Positions 9,514-18,002 are shown, counted from the first letter of the stretch. The stretch is DNA of 64,000 bases from Bacteroidales bacterium (GCA_016709025.1 JADJEQ010000010.1:62001-126000), one strand, 5' to 3'. Program-made: numbers and translations. Notes: generated by a model from the letters alone, not told the origin.

Positions 9514-10284
9514 TTATTCAGTAATTGCCATTTGCGTGATATATACAAACTCAGCCACGCCAAGTTGCTCAGCCCGTTTTGTGAACAGGAGCGTAAGTTT
9601 TTCTTCCTCTTTAAACTGAAACGATTTCAATCCGTTTCGAAGGGTTTTCCTGCGCTGGTTGAATGCGGTTTTTACAATGGTCATAAAGAGTTTCTCATCA
9701 CAGCCCAGCGATTGCACCTGGTTGCGTTTAATCCTGATAACGCCCGATTTCACTTTGGGCGGTGGAACAAAAACATGGGGTTCTACAGTGAAGAGATATT
9801 CAATGTCGTACCAGGCCTGAAGCAACACACTCATAATGCCGTAGGTTTTGCTACCCGGAGGTGCGGCAATGCGCTCAGCTACCTCCTTCTGAAGCATCCC
9901 AACCACTTCCGGAACCCGGTTGCGGTTTTCAAGCACCTTAAAAAATATCTGGGATGAGATGTTGTATGGAAAATTTCCGATGATCGAAAAATTCCCGGGC
10001 ATCATTTCATCGACCGGCATACGCAAAAAATCGCCCTCTATAAAACTATCGGCAGCTTCCGGAAAGGTGTTTTTAAGGAAGGGGATGGAGTCGCGGTCAA
10101 CATCCATCGCGATGAATTTTCCGATGGGTAATTTGATCAGGTATTTGGTCAAAACACCGGTTCCGGGGCCGATTTCCAGCACGGCATCACAGGGCATGGT
10201 GAGGCTTTCAACAATATTCCTGGCAATGTTTTCATCTTTCAGAAAATGTTGTCCAAGGTGCTTCTTTGCTCTGATGGGTTCCAT
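9514..10284 (-). CDS. rsmA: 16S rRNA A1518/A1519 dimethyltransferase RsmA (KsgA)
   Basis: This 256-aa S-adenosylmethionine-dependent methyltransferase dimethylates the two adjacent adenines of the 3'-terminal hairpin of 16S rRNA, a late step in 30S assembly. Family marks are RAKKHLGQHFLKDENI at the N-terminus, motif I EIGPGTG (37-43), the acidic IAMDVDRDS after the second strand, and the catalytic NFPY motif (104-107). The Arg-rich KTAFNQRRKTLRNGLK in the C-terminal domain is also typical. Length and order are normal. It follows the TPR-protein gene on the same strand after a 230-base repeat-filled gap, so it may have its own promoter. Confidence 0.97.
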   Translation of the reverse strand: MEPIRAKKHLGQHFLKDENIARNIVESLTMPCDAVLEIGPGTGVLTKYLIKLPIGKFIAMDVDRDSIPFLKNTFPEAADSFIEGDFLRMPVDEMMPGNFSIIGNFPYNISSQIFFKVLENRNRVPEVVGMLQKEVAERIAAPPGSKTYGIMSVLLQAWYDIEYLFTVEPHVFVPPPKVKSGVIRIKRNQVQSLGCDEKLFMTIVKTAFNQRRKTLRNGLKSFQFKEEEKLTLLFTKRAEQLGVAEFVYITQMAITE

Positions 10285-10344
10285 GAGAATTTCGGATTTC
10301 GGATTTTTGATTGCGGATTGCGGATTAGCGGATTAGCAGATTAG

Positions 10345-10514
10345 AAGATTAGCTGATTTCTTGCTCCACGCCCTCCCGACAAGGTGTTCGGGACTTCACT
10401 TCACTAAGTGAGCCCGGTGTTAAAGAAAGGACAGGGGACGCTAGTGAGAAACGAGAAAGTATTTCCATGCTCCATGCCCCATGCTCTGAGCCCTGTGCCC
10501 TGAGCCCTGTGCAA
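10345..10514. repeat. Low-complexity intergenic repeat element (minus orientation)
   Basis: Short near-repeats of GGATTAGC/AGATTAGC (from about 10310) are followed by CCATGCTCCATGCCCCATGC and by repeats of GAGCCCTGTGCCCT up to the TPR-gene stop. The reverse complement closely matches the element at 19853-20080, which also follows a gene stop. The function is unknown. Confidence 0.6.
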
Positions 10515-12419
10515 TTAGTTAACCTGATCTCCCCTGAGCGCCCTGAATCGCTTCCGGGCATCCACGGTAAACAAACTCCCCGGATATTTTATCAAAAGTT
10601 CCTGGTAGGCGGCCATTGCTTTTTCTTTGTCTTTGCTTGCAGGGTCAGATATATTCAGAAAAAACAGATCAGCCGAGGAGAAGGATGAAATATCGGAAAT
10701 GCCTGTTTCAGGTTGATCGTATAGCAAGGCGAGCCTGAAAAGGGCATCGTCACCCAGTATGTCATCCCCGTGTTCTTCAACTACCTTTTTAAAGAGTGTT
10801 GCAGCTTCTGAAAAGTTTCCTTGTTTTACCCTGATTTCCGCTTTTTTCATCAGGGCATCATCGGTAATCAGGTGGCCGGGATAGGCTGTCATTAAAGAAT
10901 CGAGTACAGCCAGTGCTTCTTCGGGTTTATTGCGGTAGAGCAACAGGTCGGCCCTGGCATAGGTGCCCAGCTGAACGGTCGAACTATCCATGTCGATGTT
11001 GTCGCTGATCAGCAGGGATAGGGCCATGGCGTCGTTGGCAATCAGTTTGGAAGTAGCTGCTTTCAGCACATCAAGCTGCGCCAGCGCCCAGTCAAACTCA
11101 CCAATGTAAAAAGACAGACGTGCATTCCTGAAACGGGCTTCGTGTCCGATGGGCTCGTTTTTAAAGGTTTTATCAACCTGGGAATAAAGCAGGGTTGCTT
11201 CCCATGGATCACCCGTGAAAAGGTAGATATCGGCCAGTTCGAGTTTGCTTTCTGCCTGAAGTGCCCGGTCGGCCGAAGTCAGCCCGGTTAGCTCTTCAAG
11301 CAGGGTGATGGCCGATCCGGTATTGTTGAGGTAAAAAGCCTGTAAATGAGCCAGGTTTCGCATCAGAGGGAAGATCAACGGATTCCGGCCGGCTTCTGCA
11401 AGGGTTTTGTTGTATTTTTCCTCCAGTTTTACAAGGTCAGCCTGATTCACTGGGTAAACCCTGGTAACCTGTTCATATTCAGCCTTCAGTATCTCAACTT
11501 TCGACTGGATTACCAACGGAATATCATTCGATTTTTCGATCACATAATTGTAGGCTTCAATGGCTGTAATGAAGTTATTATTACTGATACAGAGTGAAGC
11601 AAGCGCAAAAACCCTGCTTCCATTTTCGTCCAGCCGGCGATCGAGCGCTTTCGCCTGAATAAAAGCAGCTTCGAAATCCTTTAGTTGCACCATCAGCCAA
11701 AGCATCATTTCTGACAGCATGACATCGTTGGGCGATTTCTGCACTTTCTTCAAAAGCGCAACCCTTACCATTTCACTTTTTTGACCTTCGGGGTCATTGT
11801 TCAGGGAGTTTTGTAAGCGGTCCTGAATCTGATTCTGCATCTCGGGATTGGTTTCAAGCAGATCGAGGTATTCATTTACCATTTTATCGTAATTGCCCTG
11901 GTTTTCGTAAAGCAGGGCCAGTTCGAATCCGAAAGTGTAATTGGGTGACAGTAACTGCCGGCCTTTCAGGTAAGTTTTCACGGCGTAGTCATTTTCACGC
12001 CTCACCTGAAAAGCATTGGCCAGTTCGCTGATTTTACGCTGGTCGGCCGGAAGGTCCCTGATGGCCTGGTCAAAAAGTTTTGTTGCTTTGTTGCTCTGAT
12101 TGCCTCTGATAAGCACATAACCCTGGTCGATGATGTAACGGGGATCTCCGGGATTCCGTTTGGCCTGCTTTTTAACGATTTTCTCGGCTTTATCCAGGTC
12201 GTTCAGTTCGAGCAGACTCTGAAGAAGATAGGTATAATTGTAAACACCGGGTTTTTCATCAAACAGTCGTTCAAAAAGGGCAGCGGCCTTATCGTATTCG
12301 CGATTGTTGAAGTATTGCAGGCCCAGTTGCTCGTCGGTCACTGCCTGTGCCACCACATGACCGACCGGGCCGGTCAGAGCCAGAATCAACAGCAAGGCAG
12401 ACAGCAACTTTTTCTTCAT
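10515..12419 (-). CDS. Secreted TPR-repeat protein
   Basis: This 634-aa protein has a signal peptide (MKKK, Leu-rich core, GHVVAQA). TPR-like helical pairs then cover almost the whole chain, for example LGLQYFNNREYDKAAALFERL, AKKFDQAIRDL-type units, and a final AYQELLIKYPGSLFTVDARKRF unit typical of periplasmic TPR/YbgF-like proteins. A periplasmic scaffold or assembly role is likely, but the partner is unknown. The gene lies between serS and rsmA on the same strand. The stop codon sits directly at the edge of the low-complexity repeat on its left. Confidence 0.85.
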   Translation of the reverse strand: MKKKLLSALLLILALTGPVGHVVAQAVTDEQLGLQYFNNREYDKAAALFERLFDEKPGVYNYTYLLQSLLELNDLDKAEKIVKKQAKRNPGDPRYIIDQGYVLIRGNQSNKATKLFDQAIRDLPADQRKISELANAFQVRRENDYAVKTYLKGRQLLSPNYTFGFELALLYENQGNYDKMVNEYLDLLETNPEMQNQIQDRLQNSLNNDPEGQKSEMVRVALLKKVQKSPNDVMLSEMMLWLMVQLKDFEAAFIQAKALDRRLDENGSRVFALASLCISNNNFITAIEAYNYVIEKSNDIPLVIQSKVEILKAEYEQVTRVYPVNQADLVKLEEKYNKTLAEAGRNPLIFPLMRNLAHLQAFYLNNTGSAITLLEELTGLTSADRALQAESKLELADIYLFTGDPWEATLLYSQVDKTFKNEPIGHEARFRNARLSFYIGEFDWALAQLDVLKAATSKLIANDAMALSLLISDNIDMDSSTVQLGTYARADLLLYRNKPEEALAVLDSLMTAYPGHLITDDALMKKAEIRVKQGNFSEAATLFKKVVEEHGDDILGDDALFRLALLYDQPETGISDISSFSSADLFFLNISDPASKDKEKAMAAYQELLIKYPGSLFTVDARKRFRALRGDQVN

Positions 12420-12560
12420 AAATGTGGTTAAAATCCGGGATGTAACTATTCAATTGAATGTAACATGGAACAAGCGTCAATGTTTCGACACATCAATAAG
12501 TAACTGCCTGCTTTTGCCAATAACCGTAATCAGTTTTACAGCATCCGAACGAAAGCCAGA

Positions 12561-13832
12561 CTATTTTATCATCTCAAAACCGGTGTATTTAACCAAAGCA
12601 GCGGGCATTCTGATGCCATCGGCCGTCTGGTTGTTTTCGAGCAGTGAGGCAACTATACGGGGTAACGCCAGGGCACTTCCGTTTAGTGTATGGCACAGGC
12701 GGGTTTTACCACTTTCATCTTTAAACCTGAGTTTCATCCGGTTGGCCTGGAACGATTCAAAATTCGATACCGAGCTTACTTCCAGCCAGCGCTGCTGGGC
12801 AGCCGAGTATACTTCAAAGTCGTAAGTGAGAGACGAGGTAAAACTCATATCGCCACCACACAGTTTCAGAACGCGGAAAGGCAATTCGAGTTTCCTGAGC
12901 AGACCGGCAACATATTCGCGCATCTCTTCCAGGGTCTGGTATGAATTGTCGGGATGTTGTATCTGGACAATCTCCACTTTATCGAACTGGTGCAAACGGT
13001 TGAGGCCACGCACATCCTTTCCATATGAACCTGCCTCGCGGCGGAAACAGTTTGAATAGGCAGCATTTTTTATCGGGAAATCGGCTGCCTTCACAATCAC
13101 ATCGCGGTAAATATTTGTTATAGGAACTTCTGCAGTCGGGATCAGATAGAGTTTATCCACTTCGCAAAAATACATCTGTCCGTCTTTGTCAGGAAGTTGC
13201 CCTGTACCGTAACCGGAAGCCTCATTCACAACCAATGGGGGCTGAATTTCCCGGTATCCGGCTTCCACGGCATTGTCGAGGAAGAAATTGATGAGGGCGC
13301 GCTGCAGCCTGGCACCTTGTCCTTTGTAGAAAGGGAATCCGGCTCCCGTGACTTTGTTGCCTAACTCAAAATCGATGATGTCGTATTTTGAAGCCAGGTC
13401 CCAGTGAGGAACTGCTCCTTCATAGAGTTTTGGCATTTCGCCTTCACTGTGCACGATTTCATTGTCTTCAGGGGTTTTACCTTTTGGTACGGAAGGGTGG
13501 GGGACATTGGGCAACAGCACCAATAGGTTGTTTTGTTCAACAGTGAGGTTATCAAGACTTTCGGCGAGATCTTTGGCAAGAATCTTCAGTTCTGCAGTGC
13601 GGGCTTTCAGTTCACCGGCTTCGGCAGCTTTCCCCGATTTAAACAGATCGCCAACCTGCCGGGCAATGGCATTGGATTCGGCCAGGTTGTCGTCCAGCTG
13701 TTTCTGGGCCTCACGACGGCGGGCATCAATGTCAATGATTTTTTGAAGTGAAGCTGCGGCATCAATGTTTTTAATGGCCAGCCGGGCGGCAACTTCGGCC
13801 GCGTTTTCACGGATATAATTCAGTTCAAGCAT
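12561..13832 (-). CDS. serS: Seryl-tRNA synthetase
   Basis: The enzyme charges tRNA-Ser (and tRNA-Sec where present) with serine. I chose the start at 13832 (MLELNYIREN, 423 aa), which is the usual family start. The longer frame to 13895 adds an unconserved lead and overlaps the promoter. The N-terminal ~110 residues form the long antiparallel coiled-coil arm. The class II core follows, with motif 2 around FRREAGSYGKDVRGLNRLHQF and motif 3 around LNGSALALPRIVASLLEN. The active-site string TAEVPITN lies before motif 2. Full length, with no anomalies. It lies downstream of rpmA but is separated from it by a terminator and has its own promoter. Confidence 0.97.
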   Translation of the reverse strand: MLELNYIRENAAEVAARLAIKNIDAAASLQKIIDIDARRREAQKQLDDNLAESNAIARQVGDLFKSGKAAEAGELKARTAELKILAKDLAESLDNLTVEQNNLLVLLPNVPHPSVPKGKTPEDNEIVHSEGEMPKLYEGAVPHWDLASKYDIIDFELGNKVTGAGFPFYKGQGARLQRALINFFLDNAVEAGYREIQPPLVVNEASGYGTGQLPDKDGQMYFCEVDKLYLIPTAEVPITNIYRDVIVKAADFPIKNAAYSNCFRREAGSYGKDVRGLNRLHQFDKVEIVQIQHPDNSYQTLEEMREYVAGLLRKLELPFRVLKLCGGDMSFTSSLTYDFEVYSAAQQRWLEVSSVSNFESFQANRMKLRFKDESGKTRLCHTLNGSALALPRIVASLLENNQTADGIRMPAALVKYTGFEMIK

Positions 13833-13851
13833 GGGATTCGTTTTGGAGGTG

Positions 13852-13859
13852 CAAAGGTA
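13852..13859 (-). promoter_or_regulatory. serS -7 box (TACCTTTG)
   Basis: On the minus strand the sequence reads TACCTTTG, an exact TAnnTTTG match, 20 bases before the chosen serS ATG. This implies a very short leader and supports the start at 13832. Confidence 0.6.
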
Positions 13860-13923
13860 AGGAAAATGGGGGTTGTTTTTTATTTGATTCAACAAGTTTT
13901 TTTATTAAACTCAAAATATATAC

Positions 13924-13953
13924 AAAAAAACTCCCGGCCAATGACCGGGAGTT
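13924..13953 (-). terminator. Rho-independent terminator of rplU-rpmA
   Basis: On the minus strand the stem CTCCCGG/CCGGGAG (extended by A-T pairs, 7-base loop) is followed directly by seven T. It sits 35 bases after the rpmA stop and before the serS promoter. Confidence 0.85.
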
Positions 13954-13987
13954 ACTATTTTATTGCCAGTATGATCTGATTTACAGA

Positions 13988-14254
13988 TTATTCAGCAGCA
14001 GTCAGCGGCATGATGGAAACGTATGATTTGTCGTTTTTCCGTTTGCGGAATTCAACAACACCATCAATAAGGGCAAACAGGGTGTGGTCCTTACCCATGC
14101 CTACATTGAGGCCTGGATTGTGAACCGTTCCACGCTGGCGGATAATGATGTTGCCGGCCTGTGCAGCCTGTCCACCATAAATCTTCACGCCAAGGCGCTT
14201 GCTATGTGATTCCCTACCGTTACTTGAACTACCGGCACCTTTTTTATGAGCCAT
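13988..14254 (-). CDS. rpmA: 50S ribosomal protein L27
   Basis: This 88-aa protein starts MAHKKGAGSSSNGRES, the conserved flexible N-terminus that reaches the peptidyl-transferase centre. It has no Firmicutes-type cleavable extension. GRESHSKRLGVK and GNIIIRQRGT are diagnostic. It lies 46 bases downstream of rplU in the usual rplU-rpmA operon, and a clear terminator follows it. Confidence 0.98.
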   Translation of the reverse strand: MAHKKGAGSSSNGRESHSKRLGVKIYGGQAAQAGNIIIRQRGTVHNPGLNVGMGKDHTLFALIDGVVEFRKRKNDKSYVSIMPLTAAE

Positions 14255-14300
14255 ATCTTTTTGTTTTTAGCGGTTAAACACTGATTTGGATTCAGCCTTT

Positions 14301-14612
14301 TCAGGCGGTGATGGCATCAATTTGCAGCCTGGTAAGGTATTGCCTGTGGCCGTTAGATTTCTGATAACCTTTTCTCCTCTTCTTTTTGAAGACGATCACC
14401 TTGTCGCCACGTAAATGCGACAGGATTTTAGCCGTAACTACAGCGCCGGTAACATTCGGCTGTCCGATAGTGATTGCTCCTTCGTTGTCAAGCAACATAA
14501 CGTTGCTGAAATCAACGGTTGAGCCTTCTTCACCTTCAAGACGGTGCACGAAGATCACCTGGTCTTTTACAACTTTATGTTGCTGGCCGGCGATTTCAAC
14601 GATTGCGTACAT
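14301..14612 (-). CDS. rplU: 50S ribosomal protein L21
   Basis: This 103-aa protein begins MYAIVEIAGQQHKV and ends near GHRQYLTRLQIDAI. The basic VFKKKRRKGYQKSNGHRQ segment binds 23S rRNA. Length is normal. It is the first gene of the rplU-rpmA operon, with a strong Bacteroidota promoter upstream. Confidence 0.98.
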   Translation of the reverse strand: MYAIVEIAGQQHKVVKDQVIFVHRLEGEEGSTVDFSNVMLLDNEGAITIGQPNVTGAVVTAKILSHLRGDKVIVFKKKRRKGYQKSNGHRQYLTRLQIDAITA

Positions 14613-14655
14613 TCTTTCTGATTTTTCAGGTTTGATTTCCCTTTTATAGGGGGTG

Positions 14656-14685
14656 CAAAAGTAATAAATATTTTAAAACACCAAA
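14656..14685 (-). promoter_or_regulatory. rplU-rpmA promoter
   Basis: On the minus strand a -33 TTTG (14682-14685), an 18-base spacer and the -7 box TACTTTTG (14656-14663) match the Bacteroidota TTTG/TAnnTTTG pattern. The box lies 43 bases before the rplU ATG. Confidence 0.65.
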
Positions 14686-14729
14686 CTATTTTTTTGAAAT
14701 ATTTCTATGATGGAGAAATGGAATTCAGA

Positions 14730-15205
14730 CTGTCGGTTGGCAGGTATATAAAAGTGGAATAATGGAATAGTGGAATGATGGAAGAAAGGGAATTAGCAGA
14801 TTAGATTAGCTGATGAGCGAATGGAATAATGGAAAGATGGAATGATGGAATGACGGGAAGAGAAAGCAGCGCGTAATTTCTCCGACCTGATATTAAAAAC
14901 GAATCATACTTATGACTTTAAACTTTTGACTTTGAGCTTGAATCATTGGAATGTTGGAATGATGGAAAAAGAAGCAACGCGTAATTTCTCAGGCTTGATA
15001 TTAAAATCAAATCTTACTTAAACTTTGAGCTTTAGACTTTGAGCTTGAATCATTGGAATGATGGAATAATGGAAAGTTGGAATACTGGAATGATGGAAGA
15101 AAGAAATTAGCAGATTAGCTGATGAGCGAATGGGACGCGTAATTTCTCAGGCCTGATATTAAAATCCAATCTTACTTTAGACTTTAGACTTTTGACTTTG
15201 AGCTT
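14730..15205. repeat. Degenerate tandem repeat region that runs into the EamA gene
   Basis: Runs of GGAATGATGGAAT-type 9-10-base units alternate with a longer unit. That unit starts CGCGTAATTTCTC, continues through TGATATTAAAA, and ends GACTTTGAGCTTGAA. The long unit begins at 14870, 14978 and 15136. AGCAGATTAGCTGATGAGCGAATGG also appears twice. The third long unit overlaps the last ten codons of the transporter gene. No gene is seen between 14613 and 15176. Confidence 0.8.
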
Positions 15206-16151
15206 GAATAGGGTCTGTTTTCTTCCCGGATTTCACCCGCATCACCAACCTGGCAAACCTGTTGTCTGTCAGGCTGTGTGTATTCACCAGAAGCACACCC
15301 GCAATAACCAGCAGAATCCACAACAGAAAACCTGCCCTGAAATGTTCGCCATCGGCGATTCCCCATAAAACAGCTACCACCGGTATAAAGTATGTAACCG
15401 AAGAAGCAAAAACCGCACTGGTCATCTGTATCAAATGGTTAAACAACATCAGCGCCAGCCCGGTACCTACGATAGCCAGTAATGCCAGATATCCGATTCC
15501 GGCCAATGCCTGAGGATTTCCCGACAAAGATTGAACAAACGGTGTAAAACCCAGCAAATAGACCGCACCAATCGGTCCAACCATGAAAAATGACATGGCA
15601 GTGATGGTCACCGGATGAATGCCCTTCAGGTATGCCTTAACGGTATTAACATTCACAGCATAAAGAAAAGCTGCAATGATGATTAATACCGCGAAGCCCA
15701 TGTTGAACGTAAAATTTCCGGATCCGCTTACACTCACCAGCCCCATAGCGCCTGCAAGTCCGATAACAACACCTGCAATATTATACCATTTTGGCCTGGA
15801 CCGGAAAAACAGGATACCAACCAATAGGGTAAACAAAGGAGTCAGTGAGTTCAGGATACCGGCCAGTGAACTGTCGATGCCTTTTTGAGCGGCAGCAAAT
15901 AAGAAAGCCGGTGCAAGACTTCCAACCATACCAACGATCAAAAAAATTACTATAAGCCTTTTGTTCAGCACTTTGATCCTAAGGAGTGCAAACGGAAGGA
16001 GAAATATCCAGGTTATAACGATCCGCAATGCACCGACTTCTCCCGGCGAAAAAACTTCAAGGCCTCTTTTGATAAGTATGAAAGAGCTGCCCCAGGTGAT
16101 GGCAAGTATGAAAAGGATTAACCATGGCAGCCATGGTTTTGATTTCGGCAT
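15177..16151 (-). CDS. EamA/DMT-family transporter
   Basis: This 324-aa integral membrane protein has about ten hydrophobic helices arranged as two EamA repeats. The first helix ends AITWGSSFILIKRGLE and is followed by SPGEVGALRIVITWIFLLP, typical of drug/metabolite transporters. The second repeat includes GTGLALMLFNHLIQ and FIPVVAVLWG. The substrate cannot be told from sequence; amino acids or other metabolites are usual for the family. The C-terminal nine residues (QAQSQKSKV) are encoded by an intergenic repeat unit, so the original stop was probably replaced. A -7 box lies 47 bases upstream. Confidence 0.88.
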   Translation of the reverse strand: MPKSKPWLPWLILFILAITWGSSFILIKRGLEVFSPGEVGALRIVITWIFLLPFALLRIKVLNKRLIVIFLIVGMVGSLAPAFLFAAAQKGIDSSLAGILNSLTPLFTLLVGILFFRSRPKWYNIAGVVIGLAGAMGLVSVSGSGNFTFNMGFAVLIIIAAFLYAVNVNTVKAYLKGIHPVTITAMSFFMVGPIGAVYLLGFTPFVQSLSGNPQALAGIGYLALLAIVGTGLALMLFNHLIQMTSAVFASSVTYFIPVVAVLWGIADGEHFRAGFLLWILLVIAGVLLVNTHSLTDNRFARLVMRVKSGKKTDPIQAQSQKSKV

Positions 16152-16197
16152 TTTGAATAAAGACTTAAGAAATGTTAATCAGGCTGGTCAGGAATGT

Positions 16198-16205
16198 CAA
16201 AAGTA
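16198..16205 (-). promoter_or_regulatory. -7 box of the EamA transporter gene
   Basis: The minus strand reads TACTTTTG, an exact TAnnTTTG match, 47 bases before the ATG at 16151. Confidence 0.5.
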
Positions 16206-16242
16206 ATATTTAACTTCATGCATACGATGGAATATATAACAA

Positions 16243-16281
16243 GGCTGCACCGGAAATGTTAATCACATTTCCGGTGCAGCC
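16243..16281 (-). terminator. Perfect 17-bp hairpin between two minus-strand genes
   Basis: GGCTGCACCGGAAATGT, a 5-base loop, then its exact reverse complement. It sits 100 bases after the oxidoreductase stop and just upstream of the transporter promoter. A strong RNA hairpin would form on either strand. Only TTGTTAT follows on the minus strand, so intrinsic termination is plausible but not textbook. Confidence 0.55.
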
Positions 16282-16380
16282 ATAAGTTTATCAGGATTCT
16301 TGGATTAACGTCGTTTAGTTGAATTCTGGGGAGTCGAAGGTATTTCCATTTTTCAATTCAGAAAAAACGACATTGGATTA

Positions 16381-17268
16381 TTATTGAGAATAAACTGCAG
16401 CAAATTCCTTTGCGAAGTGCTCAAGTTTGGTTTTCTCGAAAGTAAATGATTTTTGTGCATTGTATTCAGCCGCCATTTTGCCACTGCGCATCGCACTTCC
16501 CATTTCTACATAGTTACTGGCTATTTCAGCCGGAAGTCCGTTTTGCTGTAATGCCCCCAGGGTATCACTATCGGCAAAATCAACCCATTTCAGATCGGGT
16601 TTACCAATGGCTGCTCCTAAAGTTCCGGCTATTTCGTCTGTTGTTTTCTCATCGCCAACGATGTATCGGATACTTTTGCCGCTGAATGAAAGCGCCGATA
16701 ACTCGGATGCAGCAACTGCGGCAATATCGGCCGGATGAACAATTGCCAGCTTTGCCCCGGTACCGTAGTTACCTCCGATAATTCCCATGTGCTTTATCAT
16801 ACCGATGTTCCCGAAAAAGTTATAGTAGAAAAAGCCGGGTCTAAGATGCTTTACATTCACACCCTCAAGCGAATTCAGGGCTTGCTCGGTAAAGTATAGC
16901 CCGCTTACCGGACCACATCCGTCGGGCATGTGTGCACCGATGCTGCTCAGGTTTACAACGTATTTCACGCCTGAAGCTTTTACGGCTGCTGCAAGGTTTT
17001 CCCCGATTCCGGCGATGTACTTTTTCCAGTCGGCAGCTCCGAAAAACGGGGGCACCATGGTATACACCGCATCGGCACCTTTGAAAGTTGCTGTCAGAAA
17101 TGCTACATCTTCTACCGAACCAATGGCTGCTTTCGCTCCCAGCGCTTCTATTTCTTTTATTTTTTCAGTTTTGCTGCTGATGATGGTTACATCGTGTTTA
17201 TCAGCAATTAATTTTTCTGCCAGGGGCCTGCTGATGTGCCCGAGCGATCCTGTTACTATAAATTTCAT
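16381..17268 (-). CDS. NmrA-like NAD(P)-binding oxidoreductase
   Basis: The start is MKFIVTG at 17268 (295 aa). The frame runs open to 17310, but that part lies over the promoter. The N-terminal Rossmann motif VTGSLGHISRPLAEKL resembles atypical SDR/NmrA proteins (QorB-like quinone oxidoreductases). VVNLSSIGAH and LRPGFFYYNFF are family-like strands near the active site, and a Tyr-xxx-Lys catalytic pair is not obvious. The divergent HxlR gene makes redox- or electrophile-inducible quinone/aldehyde detoxification a reasonable inference; E. coli has a comparable qorB/ytfH arrangement. Confidence 0.82.
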   Translation of the reverse strand: MKFIVTGSLGHISRPLAEKLIADKHDVTIISSKTEKIKEIEALGAKAAIGSVEDVAFLTATFKGADAVYTMVPPFFGAADWKKYIAGIGENLAAAVKASGVKYVVNLSSIGAHMPDGCGPVSGLYFTEQALNSLEGVNVKHLRPGFFYYNFFGNIGMIKHMGIIGGNYGTGAKLAIVHPADIAAVAASELSALSFSGKSIRYIVGDEKTTDEIAGTLGAAIGKPDLKWVDFADSDTLGALQQNGLPAEIASNYVEMGSAMRSGKMAAEYNAQKSFTFEKTKLEHFAKEFAAVYSQ

Positions 17269-17293
17269 TGTTTTTATTTTAAGTTTAACGGAA

Positions 17294-17301
17294 CAAAGGT
17301 A
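17294..17301 (-). promoter_or_regulatory. -7 box for the NmrA-like gene
   Basis: The minus strand reads TACCTTTG, 25 bases before the start at 17268. It shares its TA with the plus-strand -7 box of the HxlR gene. Confidence 0.6.
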
Positions 17302-17307
17302 TATTTG
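17300..17307 (+). promoter_or_regulatory. -7 box for the HxlR regulator gene
   Basis: The plus strand reads TATATTTG (TAnnTTTG), overlapping the divergent -7 box by two bases. The expected transcription start falls in the palindrome at 17312-17327. Confidence 0.6.
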
Positions 17308-17311
17308 CACT

Positions 17312-17327
17312 TACTTTTATACAAGTA
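17312..17327. promoter_or_regulatory. Candidate HxlR operator
   Basis: TACTTTTATACAAGTA is a 16-base near-perfect palindrome (TACTT-n-TATA-n-AAGTA) just downstream of the regulator's -7 box. A dimeric winged-helix HxlR protein bound here would affect both divergent promoters. The related ACTTAC also recurs as a direct repeat on either side. Confidence 0.5.
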
Positions 17328-17348
17328 CTTACCCGAAAGTGTGTGAAG

Positions 17349-17708
17349 ATGACAAAAGTCAAAGAAGCATCAACCAATCAGTTAAACAAGAACAGGGCAC
17401 TGAATGTTTGTCCGGTAACCTATACCCTTGGAAAAATCGGCGGACGATGGAAGCCTATTATCATCTACAATCTGCTTGGAGGTACCCGGCGGTACAGCGA
17501 ACTGAAAAGGCTGATTCCGGCAATCACCGAGAAGATGTTGATTCAGCAACTGAAACAACTTGAAGCCGATGGGCTCATTCTGCGAAAAGCATTGCCGGTG
17601 GTGCCTCCGTTTGTTGAATACAGTCTTACCGGTTCAGGCAGGGCACTGCAAAAAGTGCTCGAAGCCATGGTAAACTGGGCTAACAGTGAAAGAGAATCAG
17701 TTGTGTAG
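17349..17708 (+). CDS. HxlR-family winged-helix transcriptional regulator
   Basis: The start is ATG 17349; GTG 17343 two codons earlier is also possible. The ~119-aa protein has the HxlR signature CPVTYTLGKIGGRWKPIIIYNLLGGTRRYSELKR, then ITEKMLIQQLKQLEADGLI (recognition helix and wing) and VEYSLTGSGRAL. The single conserved Cys at the start of the domain (CPV) corresponds to the redox- or electrophile-sensing Cys in regulators such as YodB. It is divergent from the NmrA-like gene and probably represses both. Confidence 0.92.
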   Translation: MTKVKEASTNQLNKNRALNVCPVTYTLGKIGGRWKPIIIYNLLGGTRRYSELKRLIPAITEKMLIQQLKQLEADGLILRKALPVVPPFVEYSLTGSGRALQKVLEAMVNWANSERESVV

Positions 17709-18000
17709 TTGGAATAGTGGAATGATGGAATTTTGGAATATTGGAGTGATGGAAACTTTAGATTAGCAGATTAGCTGATTAGCAGATTAGCTGATTAGCG
17801 GATTTCGGATTTCTAAATGATGGATTGTTGGAGAGTTGAAATAATGGGACGTTGGAAATCTGGAAAATTGGAATATTGGAGTGTCGGAATGTTGCAATTC
17901 TGAAACTCTGTAATTCTGGAACTCTGTAATTCTGGAACTCTGAAATTCTGGAACTCTGAAATTTTGGAATCTCGGAACAATGAAACTGATTTGTCATCCA
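17709..18000. repeat. Low-complexity intergenic repeats
   Basis: Three kinds of short repeat follow one another: GGAATnnTGGA units (period 9-11), then AGATTAGCTGATTAGC units, then AATTCTGGAACTCTG units (period about 17). They fill the gap between the HxlR gene and the next gene and match the classes seen at 14730, 10310 and 45553. No open reading frame is supported. Confidence 0.7.
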
Positions 18001-18002
18001 GA

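Noticed and set aside
9157..9957. 266-codon plus-strand open frame
   Set aside because: It runs antisense through the 3' half of rsmA, reads through the G16 tract as a poly-glycine run, and shows no family features.
14730..15176. Possible CRISPR-like array
   Set aside because: The repeated units differ in length and spacing (108 and 158 bp), are degenerate, and no cas gene is near.
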